Positions 7,041 through 14,754 of a stretch of DNA of 32,747 nt are shown here, piece by piece. Origin of the DNA: Dehalococcoidia bacterium (GTDB lineage Bacteria > Chloroflexota > Dehalococcoidia > SM23-28-2 > RBG-16-64-32); the NCBI GenBank assembly GCA_030690405.1, contig JAUYGU010000167.1:1-32747 (forward strand), given 5' to 3'. Position numbers and translations under genes: made by a program. The notes beneath the pieces were generated by a model, which saw only the letters and a list, made by a program, of their open reading frames with translations, was not told where the DNA came from and ran no database searches. Every line of letters starts with the position of its first letter. Positions within the stretch are counted from its first letter, which is position 1.

Positions 7041-8195
7041 GTGAGAGAAGTCGTCATCGTGGAGGCGGTCCGCACGCCAATGGGCCGCAGGGCCGGCGTG
7101 CTGTCCGGCATCCACCCGAATAACCTGGGTGCGCTCGTCCTGAACGAGGTCGTGAAGCGCGCCGGTATCGAGTCGTCGCTTGTCGAGGACGTGGTGTTCG
7201 GCTGCGTCGACCAGGTGGGCGAGCAGGGCGCCAACGTCGCCCGCAACGTCCTCCTGACGGCGGACTTTCCGTACGAGACGCCGGCCACCACCGTCGACCG
7301 GCAGTGCGGCTCCAGCCAGCAGGCGATCCACTTCGCGGCGAACCTGATCCAGGCCGGTACCTGCGACATCACCATCGGCGGCGGCGTGGAGTCGATGTCC
7401 CGTGTGCCCCTGGGGGCCACCATCATGCAGGGGCCCGGCGCGCCGTTCCAGCCGGAGCTGCTCTCCAAGTACGAGCTCACGCCGCAGGGGATATCAGCCG
7501 AGGAGATCGCCCTGAAGTGGGGGATCGAAAGGCCGGAGGCGGACGAGTTCGCGCTCGCCAGTTACGAGAAGGCGAAGCGGGCGCGCGACGAGGGCCGCTT
7601 CGACCGCGAGATCCTGCCCGTGGACGTCAAGCTGGAGGGGCTGCCCGCCACCATCAAGACCGACGAGGGGATCCGCGACACCTCGCTGGAGAAGCTGGCC
7701 TCGCTCCAGGCGTCGTTTCGGGAGGACGGCGTCCACCACGCGGGCAACTCCAGCCAGATTACGGACGGCGCCGCCGCCCTCCTCCTGATGGCGAAGGAGA
7801 AGGCGCAGGAGCTGGGTCTGCGGGCGCGGGCGCGCATCGTGGGACAGGCCGTCGTCGGCTCCGACCCCGTCCTGATGCTTACCGGGCCGATCACGGCGAC
7901 CCCGAAGGTCCTCAAGAAGGCCGGCCTTGAGCTCAAGGATATCGACCTGATCGAGATCAACGAGGCGTTCGCTTCGGTGGTGCTGGCCTGGAAGCGCGAG
8001 ATCGGGCCCGACATGTCGAAGGTGAACGTCAACGGCGGCGCTATCGCCCTCGGTCACCCCCTGGGCGCCACCGGCGCCCGCCTGATGACGACGCTCCTGC
8101 ACGAGCTGGAGCGCAGCGGCGGCCGTTACGGGATGCAACTCATGTGCTGCGGCGGCGGCCTCGGCACCGCCACCATCATCGAGCGGCTGGACTAA
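7041..8195 (+). CDS. Acetyl-CoA acetyltransferase (thiolase family)
   Basis: 384 residues, usual thiolase length, GTG start with AAGGAGG six bases upstream. The nucleophilic Cys89 lies in TVDRQCGSSQQAI, the His of NVNGGAIALGHPLGATGAR and the second Cys of MCCGGGLGTA complete the catalytic set, and EINEAFA is present. It should condense two acetyl-CoA or cleave 3-ketoacyl-CoA in the cytoplasm. The N-terminal RTPMGRRAGVLSGIHP is typical of degradative thiolases of the FadA/AtoB group in such genomes; substrate chain length cannot be told. It follows the epimerase-like VOC gene and precedes a quinone reductase, all on the plus strand, but with repeat-filled spacers of 131 and 178 bases, so co-transcription is uncertain. 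Confidence 0.94.
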   Translation: MREVVIVEAVRTPMGRRAGVLSGIHPNNLGALVLNEVVKRAGIESSLVEDVVFGCVDQVGEQGANVARNVLLTADFPYETPATTVDRQCGSSQQAIHFAANLIQAGTCDITIGGGVESMSRVPLGATIMQGPGAPFQPELLSKYELTPQGISAEEIALKWGIERPEADEFALASYEKAKRARDEGRFDREILPVDVKLEGLPATIKTDEGIRDTSLEKLASLQASFREDGVHHAGNSSQITDGAAALLLMAKEKAQELGLRARARIVGQAVVGSDPVLMLTGPITATPKVLKKAGLELKDIDLIEINEAFASVVLAWKREIGPDMSKVNVNGGAIALGHPLGATGARLMTTLLHELERSGGRYGMQLMCCGGGLGTATIIERLD

Positions 8196-8207
8196 CGCTG
8201 GAATCCA

Positions 8208-8283
8208 CGTAGCTGCAGGGCCCTTCGACAGGCTCAGGACATGCTTTAGCCCTGCCAGGCAGACCTGAAGGTCTGCAGCTACG
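8208..8283. repeat. Composite palindromic element, copy B (includes hairpin member 7)
   Basis: 76 bases bounded by a perfect 11-base terminal inverted repeat CGTAGCTGCAG (8208-8218) / CTGCAGCTACG (8273-8283). It contains CCCTTCGACAGGCTCAGGAC (8221-8240), TGCTTTAGCC, and the hairpin GCAGACCT (8259-8266) / AGGTCTGC (8269-8276) with GA apex. It is near-identical to copy A but the stem has changed on both sides (GCC to ACC, GGC to GGT), keeping the pairing. It begins 12 bases after the thiolase stop codon. Confidence 0.88.
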
Positions 8284-8293
8284 ACCGAACCCA

Positions 8294-8315
8294 GGGACAG
8301 GCCTGAGCCTGTCCC
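8294..8315. repeat. 22-base palindrome next to composite element copy B
   Basis: GGGACAGGC (8294-8302) / GCCTGTCCC (8307-8315) with a CTGA loop. It shares the GAGCCTGTC core of the dispersed CTTCGACAGGCTCAGG unit and lies ten bases from copy B. No T-run follows. Confidence 0.7.
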
Positions 8316-8373
8316 ACGAAACGAGATCACAGGGGCGCGGCACGCTGCGTCCCGATTCTGAATGGAGGCCCGC

Positions 8374-9342
8374 ATGAAGGCAGCCGTCTACTACGAGACC
8401 GGCGCCCCGGACGTCTTCCGCTACGAGGATGTGCCCGACCCGCAATGCCGCGCGGGCGGCGTCCTTATCGAGGTGAAGGCGATCAGCATTGAGGGCGGCG
8501 ACGTCCTCAACCGCGCCGGCGGCGACATGCCCGCGAAGCCGCACATCGTCGGCTACCAGTGCGCCGGCGTCATCCGCGAGGTGGGCGAGAACGTGAACGA
8601 CCGCGCGGCCGGTCAGGCGGTGGTGACCGTGATGCCGTTCGGCTCCCACGCGGAGATCGTCTCCGTGGCGGCGATGCAGACGTGGCCTGTCCCGGAGGGG
8701 ATGGCTCTGCGGAAGGCGGCCTGCGTCCCCATCCCCTTCGGCACCGCCCACGAGTGCCTGTTCGAGTTCGGGCGGCTGGAGGCGGGGGAATCGGTGCTCA
8801 TCCACGCCGGCGCGGGCGGCGTCGGCCTCGCCGCCATCCAGCTCGCCAAGCGGGCGGGAGCGACGGTCCTGGCGACCGCATCCAGCGACGAGAAGCTGGA
8901 GCGGCTCAAGGAGTTTGGGCTGGACCACGGCATCAACTATCGCACGGAGGACTGGGTGGCGCGGGCCCGCGCCCTCTCGGGAGGCGGTGGCGTCGCCCTC
9001 GTCGTCGATTCCGTGGGCACCACGCTGCCCGGCAGCGTCCAGGCCACCGGCTATCGCGGGCGCGTCGTCTCGGTGGGTAACGCCGGGCGCTCGGAGGAGC
9101 GAAAGCTGGACATCAGCGGCCTGAGCGAGATGAACCGCTCGCTGACCGGCGTCTTCTTCGGCGGCGCGCTGATGATGGAGCCGCAGCGCGGCCGGCCGCT
9201 TGTCGAACAGCTTCTGCGGGATGTGGCCGACGGCTCGTTGCGCGTCGTCATCGACCGCGAGTATCCGCTCTCGGAGGCCGCGGCCGCCCACGCCTACATC
9301 GAGAGCCGCCAGGCGCTCGGGCGGGTCGTGCTGGTGCCGTAA
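8374..9342 (+). CDS. Zinc-independent quinone oxidoreductase (MDR superfamily)
   Basis: 322 residues from ATG 8374, chosen because GGAGG (8365-8369) sits at good spacing and the product then starts MKAAVYYETGAP, typical for the family; an ATG 12 bases earlier overlaps that ribosome site. GroES-like N-terminal domain (about 1-115) lacks the catalytic and structural zinc cysteines of alcohol dehydrogenases. The Rossmann domain carries AGAGGVGLAAIQLAKRAGA (about 145-165), giving NADPH binding. The reaction is likely NADPH-dependent reduction of a quinone or enone in the cytoplasm. The C-terminus PLSEAAAAHAYIESRQALGRVVL is typical. The physiological substrate is unknown; context next to thiolase permits an enoyl reductase role. 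Confidence 0.9.
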   Translation: MKAAVYYETGAPDVFRYEDVPDPQCRAGGVLIEVKAISIEGGDVLNRAGGDMPAKPHIVGYQCAGVIREVGENVNDRAAGQAVVTVMPFGSHAEIVSVAAMQTWPVPEGMALRKAACVPIPFGTAHECLFEFGRLEAGESVLIHAGAGGVGLAAIQLAKRAGATVLATASSDEKLERLKEFGLDHGINYRTEDWVARARALSGGGGVALVVDSVGTTLPGSVQATGYRGRVVSVGNAGRSEERKLDISGLSEMNRSLTGVFFGGALMMEPQRGRPLVEQLLRDVADGSLRVVIDREYPLSEAAAAHAYIESRQALGRVVLVP

Positions 9343-9348
9343 GTTGGC

Positions 9349-9373
9349 GGGCGACCTGAAGGTCGCCCCTACG
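9349..9373. repeat. Hairpin family member 8, between convergent genes
   Basis: GGGCGACCT (9349-9357) / AGGTCGCCC (9360-9368), GA apex, then CCTACG. It starts six bases after the quinone reductase stop and ends 12 bases before the stop of the convergent rpiB gene, so it would be in both transcripts. Same sequence as member 3 at 1207-1231, in the opposite orientation. Confidence 0.8.
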
Positions 9374-9384
9374 CGGCGCCCTCG

Positions 9385-9834
9385 CTACCGGCCCTCACGC
9401 TCCATTTCCGCCACCTTGTCCAGGCGGCGGCGCAGGCGCTCCTCCCCCTTGAAGCGGGCGGTCAGGAACGCCTTCACCAGCTCCATCGCCAGCGCGTCGC
9501 CGACGACGCGCGCGCCCAGGCAGAGCACGTTCATATCGTCGTGCTCCACTCCCTGGCGCGCGGAGTACGTGTCGTGGCAGATGGCGGCGCGCACGCCGTG
9601 CATCTTGTTCGCGGCTATCCCGGCGCCGACGCCGCTGCCGCAGACGATGATGCCCCGCTCGGCGCGGCCGTCAACGATCGCCTCGCCGACGGCGCGGGCG
9701 TAGTCCGGGTAGTCTACGGAGTCGGCGCTGTTGGTGCCTACGTCCAGCACCTCGTGGCCGTCACGCTTCAGCGCGGCGGCGATCTCGTCCTTCAGCTCGT
9801 AGCCGCGGTGGTCGGCGCCGATTACGATGCGCAT
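9385..9834 (-). CDS. rpiB: Ribose-5-phosphate isomerase B
   Basis: 149 residues, full length for RpiB/LacAB. The N-terminal [15 protein letters not shown], the phosphate/active-site loop [16 protein letters not shown] with the proton-transferring Cys, and [24 protein letters not shown] are near-perfect family signatures. It interconverts ribose 5-phosphate and ribulose 5-phosphate in the pentose phosphate pathway. It is the last gene of the minus-strand set headed by the serine-palmitoyltransferase-like gene, starting 20 bases after the epimerase stop. Its job does not obviously belong with lipid synthesis; it may simply share a promoter. Confidence 0.97.
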   Translation of the reverse strand: MRIVIGADHRGYELKDEIAAALKRDGHEVLDVGTNSADSVDYPDYARAVGEAIVDGRAERGIIVCGSGVGAGIAANKMHGVRAAICHDTYSARQGVEHDDMNVLCLGARVVGDALAMELVKAFLTARFKGEERLRRRLDKVAEMEREGR

Positions 9835-9854
9835 TTCAGTCCTCGCCCCCTATC

Positions 9855-10838
9855 CTACAGCCATCCCTCGCGGCGGTACCAGGCGGCGGTGAGAGCGGCG
9901 CCTTCGCTGAGGGTGACCTGCGGCTTCCAGCCCAGGTCGTGGGCGATCTCGTCGTGGGAGCAGACCCAGTAGCGCTGGCGCATCTCGGCGTACTTGTCGC
10001 GGTTGAAGGAGACGGCGCGACGGAGGAGGCGGCCGTAGCTCTCGCTGAGAAGGGCGGCGGCGGCGAACGCCCAGTGAGGCGAGGGCAGGCGCAGCGCCTT
10101 CCTGCCGACGGCCTGCTCGATGGCGGCCAGGAAGTCGCGCCAGGTGTAAACGGAGCCGTCGTCCAGGGAGTAGGTGGCGGTGGGGGCGTCGTGGCCGGCG
10201 GTGGCCGCCAGCGCTGCCGCGCGGGCGGCGTCCTCCGCGTAGATGCAGGAGATGGCGTTGCAGCCATCGCCGAGGAGCGGGGCGAGGCGGCGGCGGACGG
10301 CCTGGAACAGGGGCAGCGTGGCGCGGTCCCGCGGCCCGTAGACGATGGGCGGCCGGATTATCGTCGCCGGGCGCTCTTCGCCGGCCCAGGAGCGCACGAG
10401 CTCCTCCGCCATCAGCTTGCTGCGGCCGTAGTTGGAGACGGGGGTGGCGGGCGCATCAGGGCGGCGGGGGCGGCCGTCGGGGCTGGGGCCGTGGGCGGCC
10501 AGGCTGGATATGAGGACGAAGCGGCGGAGGCCGCCGGCGCCGTTGAGGGCGGAGAGGAGGTTCGCCGTGCCGCCGGCGTTCACCGCCTGGAACTCGGCTG
10601 CCGAGCGCGCCTTCACGAGGCCGGCGGCGTGGACGATAGCGTCCACACCGGCCACGGCGGCGGGCAGGCTCTCCGGCTGGGTGACGTCGCCCAGCGCCTC
10701 TTCGGTCTCGAAGCCCCGCAGGAAGGAGCGATCGCTGGTGCGGCGGACGAGCACGCGCACGGTGTGCCCCTGGTGGGCGAGCTGCTCTGCGATATGTGAG
10801 CCAAGGAAGCCGCTGGCGCCTGTGACCAGTACCTTCAT
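9855..10838 (-). CDS. NAD(P)-dependent epimerase/reductase (extended SDR), possible ketosphinganine reductase
   Basis: 327 residues from ATG 10838, which gives MKVLVTGASGFLGSHIAEQL with the extended-SDR GxxGxxG; a longer in-frame extension upstream is rejected because it lies inside the preceding gene. Ser of VLISSLAAHG and YGRSK (Tyr/Lys) complete the catalytic triad, and RPPIVYGP is characteristic. The ATG overlaps the TGA of the acyltransferase gene (ATGA), so translation is probably coupled. In Caulobacter an NAD-epimerase-like protein reduces 3-ketosphinganine in ceramide synthesis; the linkage here to an SPT-like gene makes that role the best inference. Alternatives are a sugar-nucleotide or 3-beta-hydroxysteroid-type dehydrogenase. 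Confidence 0.85.
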   Translation of the reverse strand: MKVLVTGASGFLGSHIAEQLAHQGHTVRVLVRRTSDRSFLRGFETEEALGDVTQPESLPAAVAGVDAIVHAAGLVKARSAAEFQAVNAGGTANLLSALNGAGGLRRFVLISSLAAHGPSPDGRPRRPDAPATPVSNYGRSKLMAEELVRSWAGEERPATIIRPPIVYGPRDRATLPLFQAVRRRLAPLLGDGCNAISCIYAEDAARAAALAATAGHDAPTATYSLDDGSVYTWRDFLAAIEQAVGRKALRLPSPHWAFAAAALLSESYGRLLRRAVSFNRDKYAEMRQRYWVCSHDEIAHDLGWKPQVTLSEGAALTAAWYRREGWL

Positions 10839-11968
10839 GGCGTGAGGGGCTTCTCGTACAGCCGGTAGGTCTTGTAGAGGCGGATGCCGATGTTGTGGAC
10901 CATCGTGTTGATGGCGGTATTCGTCTCCAGCGTCCAGGAGAGCTCCGCCCGCCGGTATCCTCTGTCGCGGGCGCGGTGGTAGATCTCGTCGCACAGCAGG
11001 TAGGCCATCGCCAGGTAGTGGCGGGTGCGGTACTCCTTCTTGACACCCAGGATTATGAGACGGCCGGACTTGAGGCGGCGCACCTTCAGCCGCCACAGCA
11101 GCTTCGCCCAGCCGAAGGGGAAGAGGTGGCCGTTCAGGTCGCGGATCGCCTCGTTGAGGTCCGGCGTGACCAGGACGACGCCCGCCGGCTTGCCATCCAC
11201 CTCCACTATGACGGCCAGGTTCGGGTCGATGATCTGGCGCAGCTCCTGGGCCATGTGGTGCGCCTCGGCGGGCGTAACGGGGACGAAGCCCCAGTTGTCG
11301 CTCCAGGCGGAGTTGAAGACGTCCAGGATGATGGCGATCTCCTCGTTGAAGCGATGGATGTCGCCGCTGCGGATCGTGATGTCGGGCCGCTGGCGGAGGG
11401 TCTCGACCGCGCGGTGGGCCTTCGGCGGCACGGTCTCCAGGTTGTATTGCCAGGCGTACAGGTCCATCGCCTTGCTGAAGCCGGCGCTCTCGATCAGCCG
11501 CCCGTAGTAGGGCCGCGCGTGGTTCATCATGATCATCGGCGGTGTGTCAAAGCCTTCGATCAGCAGCCCGACCTCCTGGTTGATCGAGAAGCTGAGCGGC
11601 CCCCGTGCCGTCTCCATTCCGCGCTCCCGCAGCCAGCCTTCCGCTGTGGCGAGGAGGGCGCCGGCGGCCTCCGGGTCGTCAGCGCACTCGAAGAAGCCGA
11701 AGAAGCCGGTGCGCTCCTCGTGGTGGCGGTTGTGCTCGCGGTCGACCTGGGCCGAGATGCGGCCGACGACCGTTCCGTTGCGGTGGGCGAGGAAGAGCTG
11801 GTGGTCGGCGTGCAGGAGGAAGGGGTTGGTCTTGGCGGCGAACCGCTGTCGCTCCATGAACAGCAGCGGCGGCACCCAGTAGGGATCGTCCCGGTAGAGG
11901 CGGAAGGGGAGCTTGATGAAGGCGTCGAGGTCGCGGCGTCCGGAGACCGGCGTCACGGTCACCGACAT
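10835..11968 (-). CDS. GNAT-fold N-acyltransferase-like protein, possible bacterial ceramide synthase
   Basis: 377 residues from ATG 11968; 11 bases separate it from the stop of the SPT-like gene, and the end overlaps the epimerase start by four bases. The N-terminal half has FRLYRDDPYWVPPLL, LFLAHRNGTVVGRISAQVDREHN and GFFGFFECADD, the pattern of a GNAT domain, followed by MMMNHARPYYGRLIESAGFSK. The second half (about 190-377) has a second GNAT-like module with AVIVEVDGKPAGVVLVTPDLNEAI and ETNTAINTMVHNIGIRLYKTYRLYEK. The family is usually annotated hypothetical or GNAT. I infer N-acylation of a long-chain amino alcohol because of position between an SPT-like enzyme and a reductase. No experiment supports this for this branch that I can cite. 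Confidence 0.75.
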   Translation of the reverse strand: MSVTVTPVSGRRDLDAFIKLPFRLYRDDPYWVPPLLFMERQRFAAKTNPFLLHADHQLFLAHRNGTVVGRISAQVDREHNRHHEERTGFFGFFECADDPEAAGALLATAEGWLRERGMETARGPLSFSINQEVGLLIEGFDTPPMIMMNHARPYYGRLIESAGFSKAMDLYAWQYNLETVPPKAHRAVETLRQRPDITIRSGDIHRFNEEIAIILDVFNSAWSDNWGFVPVTPAEAHHMAQELRQIIDPNLAVIVEVDGKPAGVVLVTPDLNEAIRDLNGHLFPFGWAKLLWRLKVRRLKSGRLIILGVKKEYRTRHYLAMAYLLCDEIYHRARDRGYRRAELSWTLETNTAINTMVHNIGIRLYKTYRLYEKPLTP

Positions 11969-11979
11969 TGGCTGCGTCC

Positions 11980-13266
11980 TCAGGGCAGAAGGCCGTGCTT
12001 GCGGCCCAGGGACTGGAACTGCTCCAGCGCGAACTCTATCTGCTCGTCGGTGTGGGTGGCCATGCAGCTGGTGCGCAGGAGCGCCTTGCCCATGGCCGCC
12101 GCCGGGAACATCACCGGGTTGGTGTACACGCCGCACTCCAGGAGGTCCCGCCAGAAGGTGAGGGTGGCCACCTCGTCGCCGATGGTCACCGGGATGATGG
12201 GTGTCTGCGAGTCTCCCGTGTCGAAACCCATATCGCGCAGCCCGTTGCGGAGCGTGTCGCCCTTGCGCTGCACCTCTGCCACCCGCTCCGGCTCCTCCAT
12301 CAGGACTTCGAGGGCGGCGAGAGCGGCCGCTGCCGAGGCCGGCGGCAGGCTGGCGGAGAAGATCATGGAGCGGGCGAAGTGCTTGATCCACTCCAGCACG
12401 GCGCGTTCGCCGACGACGAAGCCGCCGACGGAGGCCAAGGACTTCGAGAAGGTGCCCACGGTCAGGTCCACCGTGCCCTCCAGGCCGAAGTGGCTGGCCG
12501 TGCCGCGGCCCCCCTTCCCGATCACGCCGATGGCGTGGGCGTCATCGACCAGGAGCCGCGCCTCATGGCGCCGGCAGACCTCCACGATGCCGGGGAGGTC
12601 TGCAATGTCACCGCCCATACTGAATACGCCGTCGATCACGACAAGGCAGGGCTTGTCCTTGTCTATGCGGCGGAGGATCGTGTCCAGGTGCTGGGCATCG
12701 TTGTGGCGGAAGCGGAGCATCTCTCCCTCCGCCAGGCGGCAGCCATCGTAGATGCTGGCGTGGTCGGCCTTGTCGACGACGGCCACGGAGCGGCGGTTGA
12801 CGAGGGAGGAGATGACGCCAAGGTTGGTCTGGTAGCCGGTGGTGAACACCAGGGCTGCCTCCGCGCCCAGGAACTCGGCGATGCGGTTTTCCAGCTCCTC
12901 GTGAAGGTGAGTGGTGCCGTTGAGCAGGCGGGAGCCTGTGAGGGATGTGCCGTGCTCCGCCACGGCATCCTGCGCCGCCTTGATGACGCGCGGGTGGCGC
13001 GTAAGGCCGAGGTAGTTGTTGGAGCCCAGCATGAGCACGCGGCGGCCGTAGATCTCGGCTTCGGCGCCGTCGTTGCGGTCTAGCGGCTGAAAGAACGCGT
13101 AGAGGCCGGCGGCGCGGGCTTGCTCCGCCAGTTGGAATTCGCGGACCTTGGCGAAGATGTCCCTGCCTTCGCGACCGTCGTAGTCGTACAGCAGCGACTC
13201 GATGCTGAGACCAGCCAAGGCAGCAGCTGCGGTTTGCGGGTCTGTTTCTTCAGCCTGTTTGGCCAT
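11980..13266 (-). CDS. Serine palmitoyltransferase-like alpha-oxoamine synthase
   Basis: 428 residues, fold-type I PLP enzyme. Signatures: SNNYLGLTRHP (82-92), HGTSLTGSRLLNGTTHLHEELE (about 105-126), DKADHASIYDG (His169 stacking on PLP), LLVDDAHAIG (Asp241, His244) and the Schiff-base Lys275 in GTFSKSLASVGG. The SRLLNGT form, rather than the GTR or ASGSR forms of KBL and BioF, is what I recall in bacterial serine palmitoyltransferases such as those of Bacteroidetes. The predicted reaction is condensation of serine (or alanine/glycine) with an acyl-CoA/ACP, releasing CO2 and making 3-ketosphinganine. The N-terminus (1-60) is longer than in BioF, also as in SPT. It heads the operon spt - acyltransferase - epimerase - rpiB. 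Alternatives are 2-amino-3-ketobutyrate CoA ligase or BioF, but no biotin or threonine genes are nearby. Confidence 0.85.
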   Translation of the reverse strand: MAKQAEETDPQTAAAALAGLSIESLLYDYDGREGRDIFAKVREFQLAEQARAAGLYAFFQPLDRNDGAEAEIYGRRVLMLGSNNYLGLTRHPRVIKAAQDAVAEHGTSLTGSRLLNGTTHLHEELENRIAEFLGAEAALVFTTGYQTNLGVISSLVNRRSVAVVDKADHASIYDGCRLAEGEMLRFRHNDAQHLDTILRRIDKDKPCLVVIDGVFSMGGDIADLPGIVEVCRRHEARLLVDDAHAIGVIGKGGRGTASHFGLEGTVDLTVGTFSKSLASVGGFVVGERAVLEWIKHFARSMIFSASLPPASAAAALAALEVLMEEPERVAEVQRKGDTLRNGLRDMGFDTGDSQTPIIPVTIGDEVATLTFWRDLLECGVYTNPVMFPAAAMGKALLRTSCMATHTDEQIEFALEQFQSLGRKHGLLP

Positions 13267-13277
13267 GGGTCGCCTCT

Positions 13278-13306
13278 AGTTTGGTGACCCAGGGGCTAAT
13301 TGTCAA
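13278..13306 (-). promoter_or_regulatory. Candidate sigma-70-type promoter for the SPT-like operon
   Basis: Read on the minus strand: TTGACA (13306-13301), 17-base spacer, CAAACT (13283-13278), then AGAGGCGACCC and the ATG at 13266. The -35 is a perfect consensus, the -10 weak (three of six). AGAGG gives a ribosome site. Confidence 0.45.
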
Positions 13307-13329
13307 CCCGCGAACACGAATTGTCGGAG

Positions 13330-13728
13330 TTACCGCTCCTCCGTGTCCGGCACTACCTTGAGAGCGATCTCCATGCCGGCGGCGCGGTGCCCGGGAAGGT
13401 CGCAGTAGACCGGGAAGGTGGCCGCTTCGGACGGCGCCGTCCAGCTGACGCGGCGCGTCGCGCCGGGCGGGATGATGATCTCGTCGATGCCGGCCTCACC
13501 GTCGCGGTAGCTCTCGAACTCGTGGTCCTGGCTGCCTTCGTTCTTGATCACGAACGTGACGTCGGCGCCCGCGGTGACCGTGATCTCGGAGGGTTCGAGG
13601 TACATCCCGCCGCTGCGCTCGCCGGCGGTGATCTGTATCTCCTCGCCGCCGCTCACTTTTGTAAGGGAGCAGCCGCTGAAGACCAGCGCGGCGAGGAGGG
13701 AAGCGAACACTATGACAGCGGGCTTCAT
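13330..13728 (-). CDS. Cupredoxin-domain lipoprotein associated with iron uptake
   Basis: 132 residues from the ATG at 13728, which overlaps the TGA of the FTR1 gene (ATGA), implying coupled translation. Lipoprotein signal peptide MKPAVIVFASLLAALVFSGC with lipobox Cys20. The mature domain (about 30-128) is a blue-copper fold: His69 in SQDHEFESY, Cys109, His114 and Met119 in YCDLPGHRAAGM give the complete type 1 copper set. In FTR1 systems (EfeO cupredoxin domain, FtrB, or P19-like partners) such a protein helps oxidise or deliver iron to the permease at the outer face of the membrane. Redox partner of FTR1 is the natural inference. There is no separate multicopper oxidase, EfeB or EfeO M75 protein here. 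Confidence 0.88.
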   Translation of the reverse strand: MKPAVIVFASLLAALVFSGCSLTKVSGGEEIQITAGERSGGMYLEPSEITVTAGADVTFVIKNEGSQDHEFESYRDGEAGIDEIIIPPGATRRVSWTAPSEAATFPVYCDLPGHRAAGMEIALKVVPDTEER

Positions 13729-14600
13729 CCCTGGTTCCCTTCCGGCTCGGGGACGGCCTCCGCGCCCGGCAGGTGGCTGGCGGCCGCGGCTGGGCGCAGG
13801 GAGGGTACCCGCCCGAAGGCGAAGAAGCCAAGGGCCAGCACCAGATAGGTGACGTGAGCGATCACGAGGCCGAGGTATGGGCTGGAGTCGTAACCCAGGA
13901 TCGTGCTGAGGAACTTGCCGAGCTGCGAGTTGTCGGCGAGGACGTTGTACGTGTCCCACACGTGGGGACCGAGGTTGCCGATGACCGCCGCCTCGTGCAG
14001 CTCCTTCAGCCCGTTAACGAGAAGCCCCGCCGCAAGGATGATCAGCATGACGCCGGTAACGTTGAAGAAGATCCGGAGGTTGATGCGGTAGCCGCCGCTG
14101 TAGATCCCCCAGGTCAGTGCTGTCGCGGCCAGTATGCCAGCGGACGCGCCCATCGTGGACTCCAGCGGCGTCGAGGTGCGGGTGGCGGCGAACAGGAACA
14201 CCGCCGTCTCCAGGCCTTCCCTGAGAATGGCGGTGAAGGGGATCAGGGCCAGGGCGAAGGCGGAGCCCACGCCGATGGCCTGGGCGACGTCCGTCTCCAG
14301 GGTCTTCTTTATCCCGGCCGCCTGGCGCTTCATCCAGACGACCATCCAGCTCAGCACGCCCACGGCGAGGAGCATGGCGGTGCCCTCAAACGCCTCGGCG
14401 GTGCGGCCCTCGAACTCGCCGGCGACGGCGAAGATAGCGGCGCCCGCCGTCAGGCTGACGGCCACGGCAGCGATGGCTGCCACGAACACGGTGCGGAAGT
14501 GCGGGCGCTGGTGAGTGGACTTGAGGTAGGCCAGGATGATGGCGACGATGAGCCCGGCCTCCAGCCCTTCTCGCAGGGTTATGAGAAAGCTGCTACCCAT
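13725..14600 (-). CDS. FTR1-family high-affinity iron permease
   Basis: 291 residues with about seven membrane helices. The two REGLE iron-binding motifs are both present, TLREGLEAGLIV (10-14) and ILREGLETAVFL (127-131), as is the internal two-fold pattern of the family. It moves ferric iron across the cytoplasmic membrane after oxidation of Fe(II), and here it is coupled to a copper lipoprotein encoded just after it. It starts with MGSSFLITLREGLEAG, the normal N-terminus, and AGGAGGC lies about 11 bases before the ATG. The upstream region contains a possible DtxR/IdeR-type site. The tail (about 265-291) is Pro/Ala/Glu-rich and cytoplasmic. Confidence 0.95.
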   Translation of the reverse strand: MGSSFLITLREGLEAGLIVAIILAYLKSTHQRPHFRTVFVAAIAAVAVSLTAGAAIFAVAGEFEGRTAEAFEGTAMLLAVGVLSWMVVWMKRQAAGIKKTLETDVAQAIGVGSAFALALIPFTAILREGLETAVFLFAATRTSTPLESTMGASAGILAATALTWGIYSGGYRINLRIFFNVTGVMLIILAAGLLVNGLKELHEAAVIGNLGPHVWDTYNVLADNSQLGKFLSTILGYDSSPYLGLVIAHVTYLVLALGFFAFGRVPSLRPAAAASHLPGAEAVPEPEGNQG

Positions 14601-14754
14601 TTCTTGCCTCCTGAGCAGGGACGATCAGACAAGGAGGTGGGCTGCCGGTCAGCCATGTGCTGGGGCTGGCGGGCCGGTCCGGCTCCGGACGCTGGTAGGG
14701 CATCTTCGCGTCTCTTTCTAGGGCGGCCCGCCTTAACTAAGCGCTCGCTAAGTA

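Noticed and set aside
10895..12751. 618-residue open frame on the plus strand
   Set aside because: It is the antisense of the acyltransferase and SPT-like genes; composition is shadow-like (Ala/Gly/Val/Glu/Arg) with no domain.
13725..13959. Longer 209-residue form of the cupredoxin gene
   Set aside because: The extension lies inside the FTR1 gene in another frame and would hide the lipoprotein signal peptide that starts at 13728.
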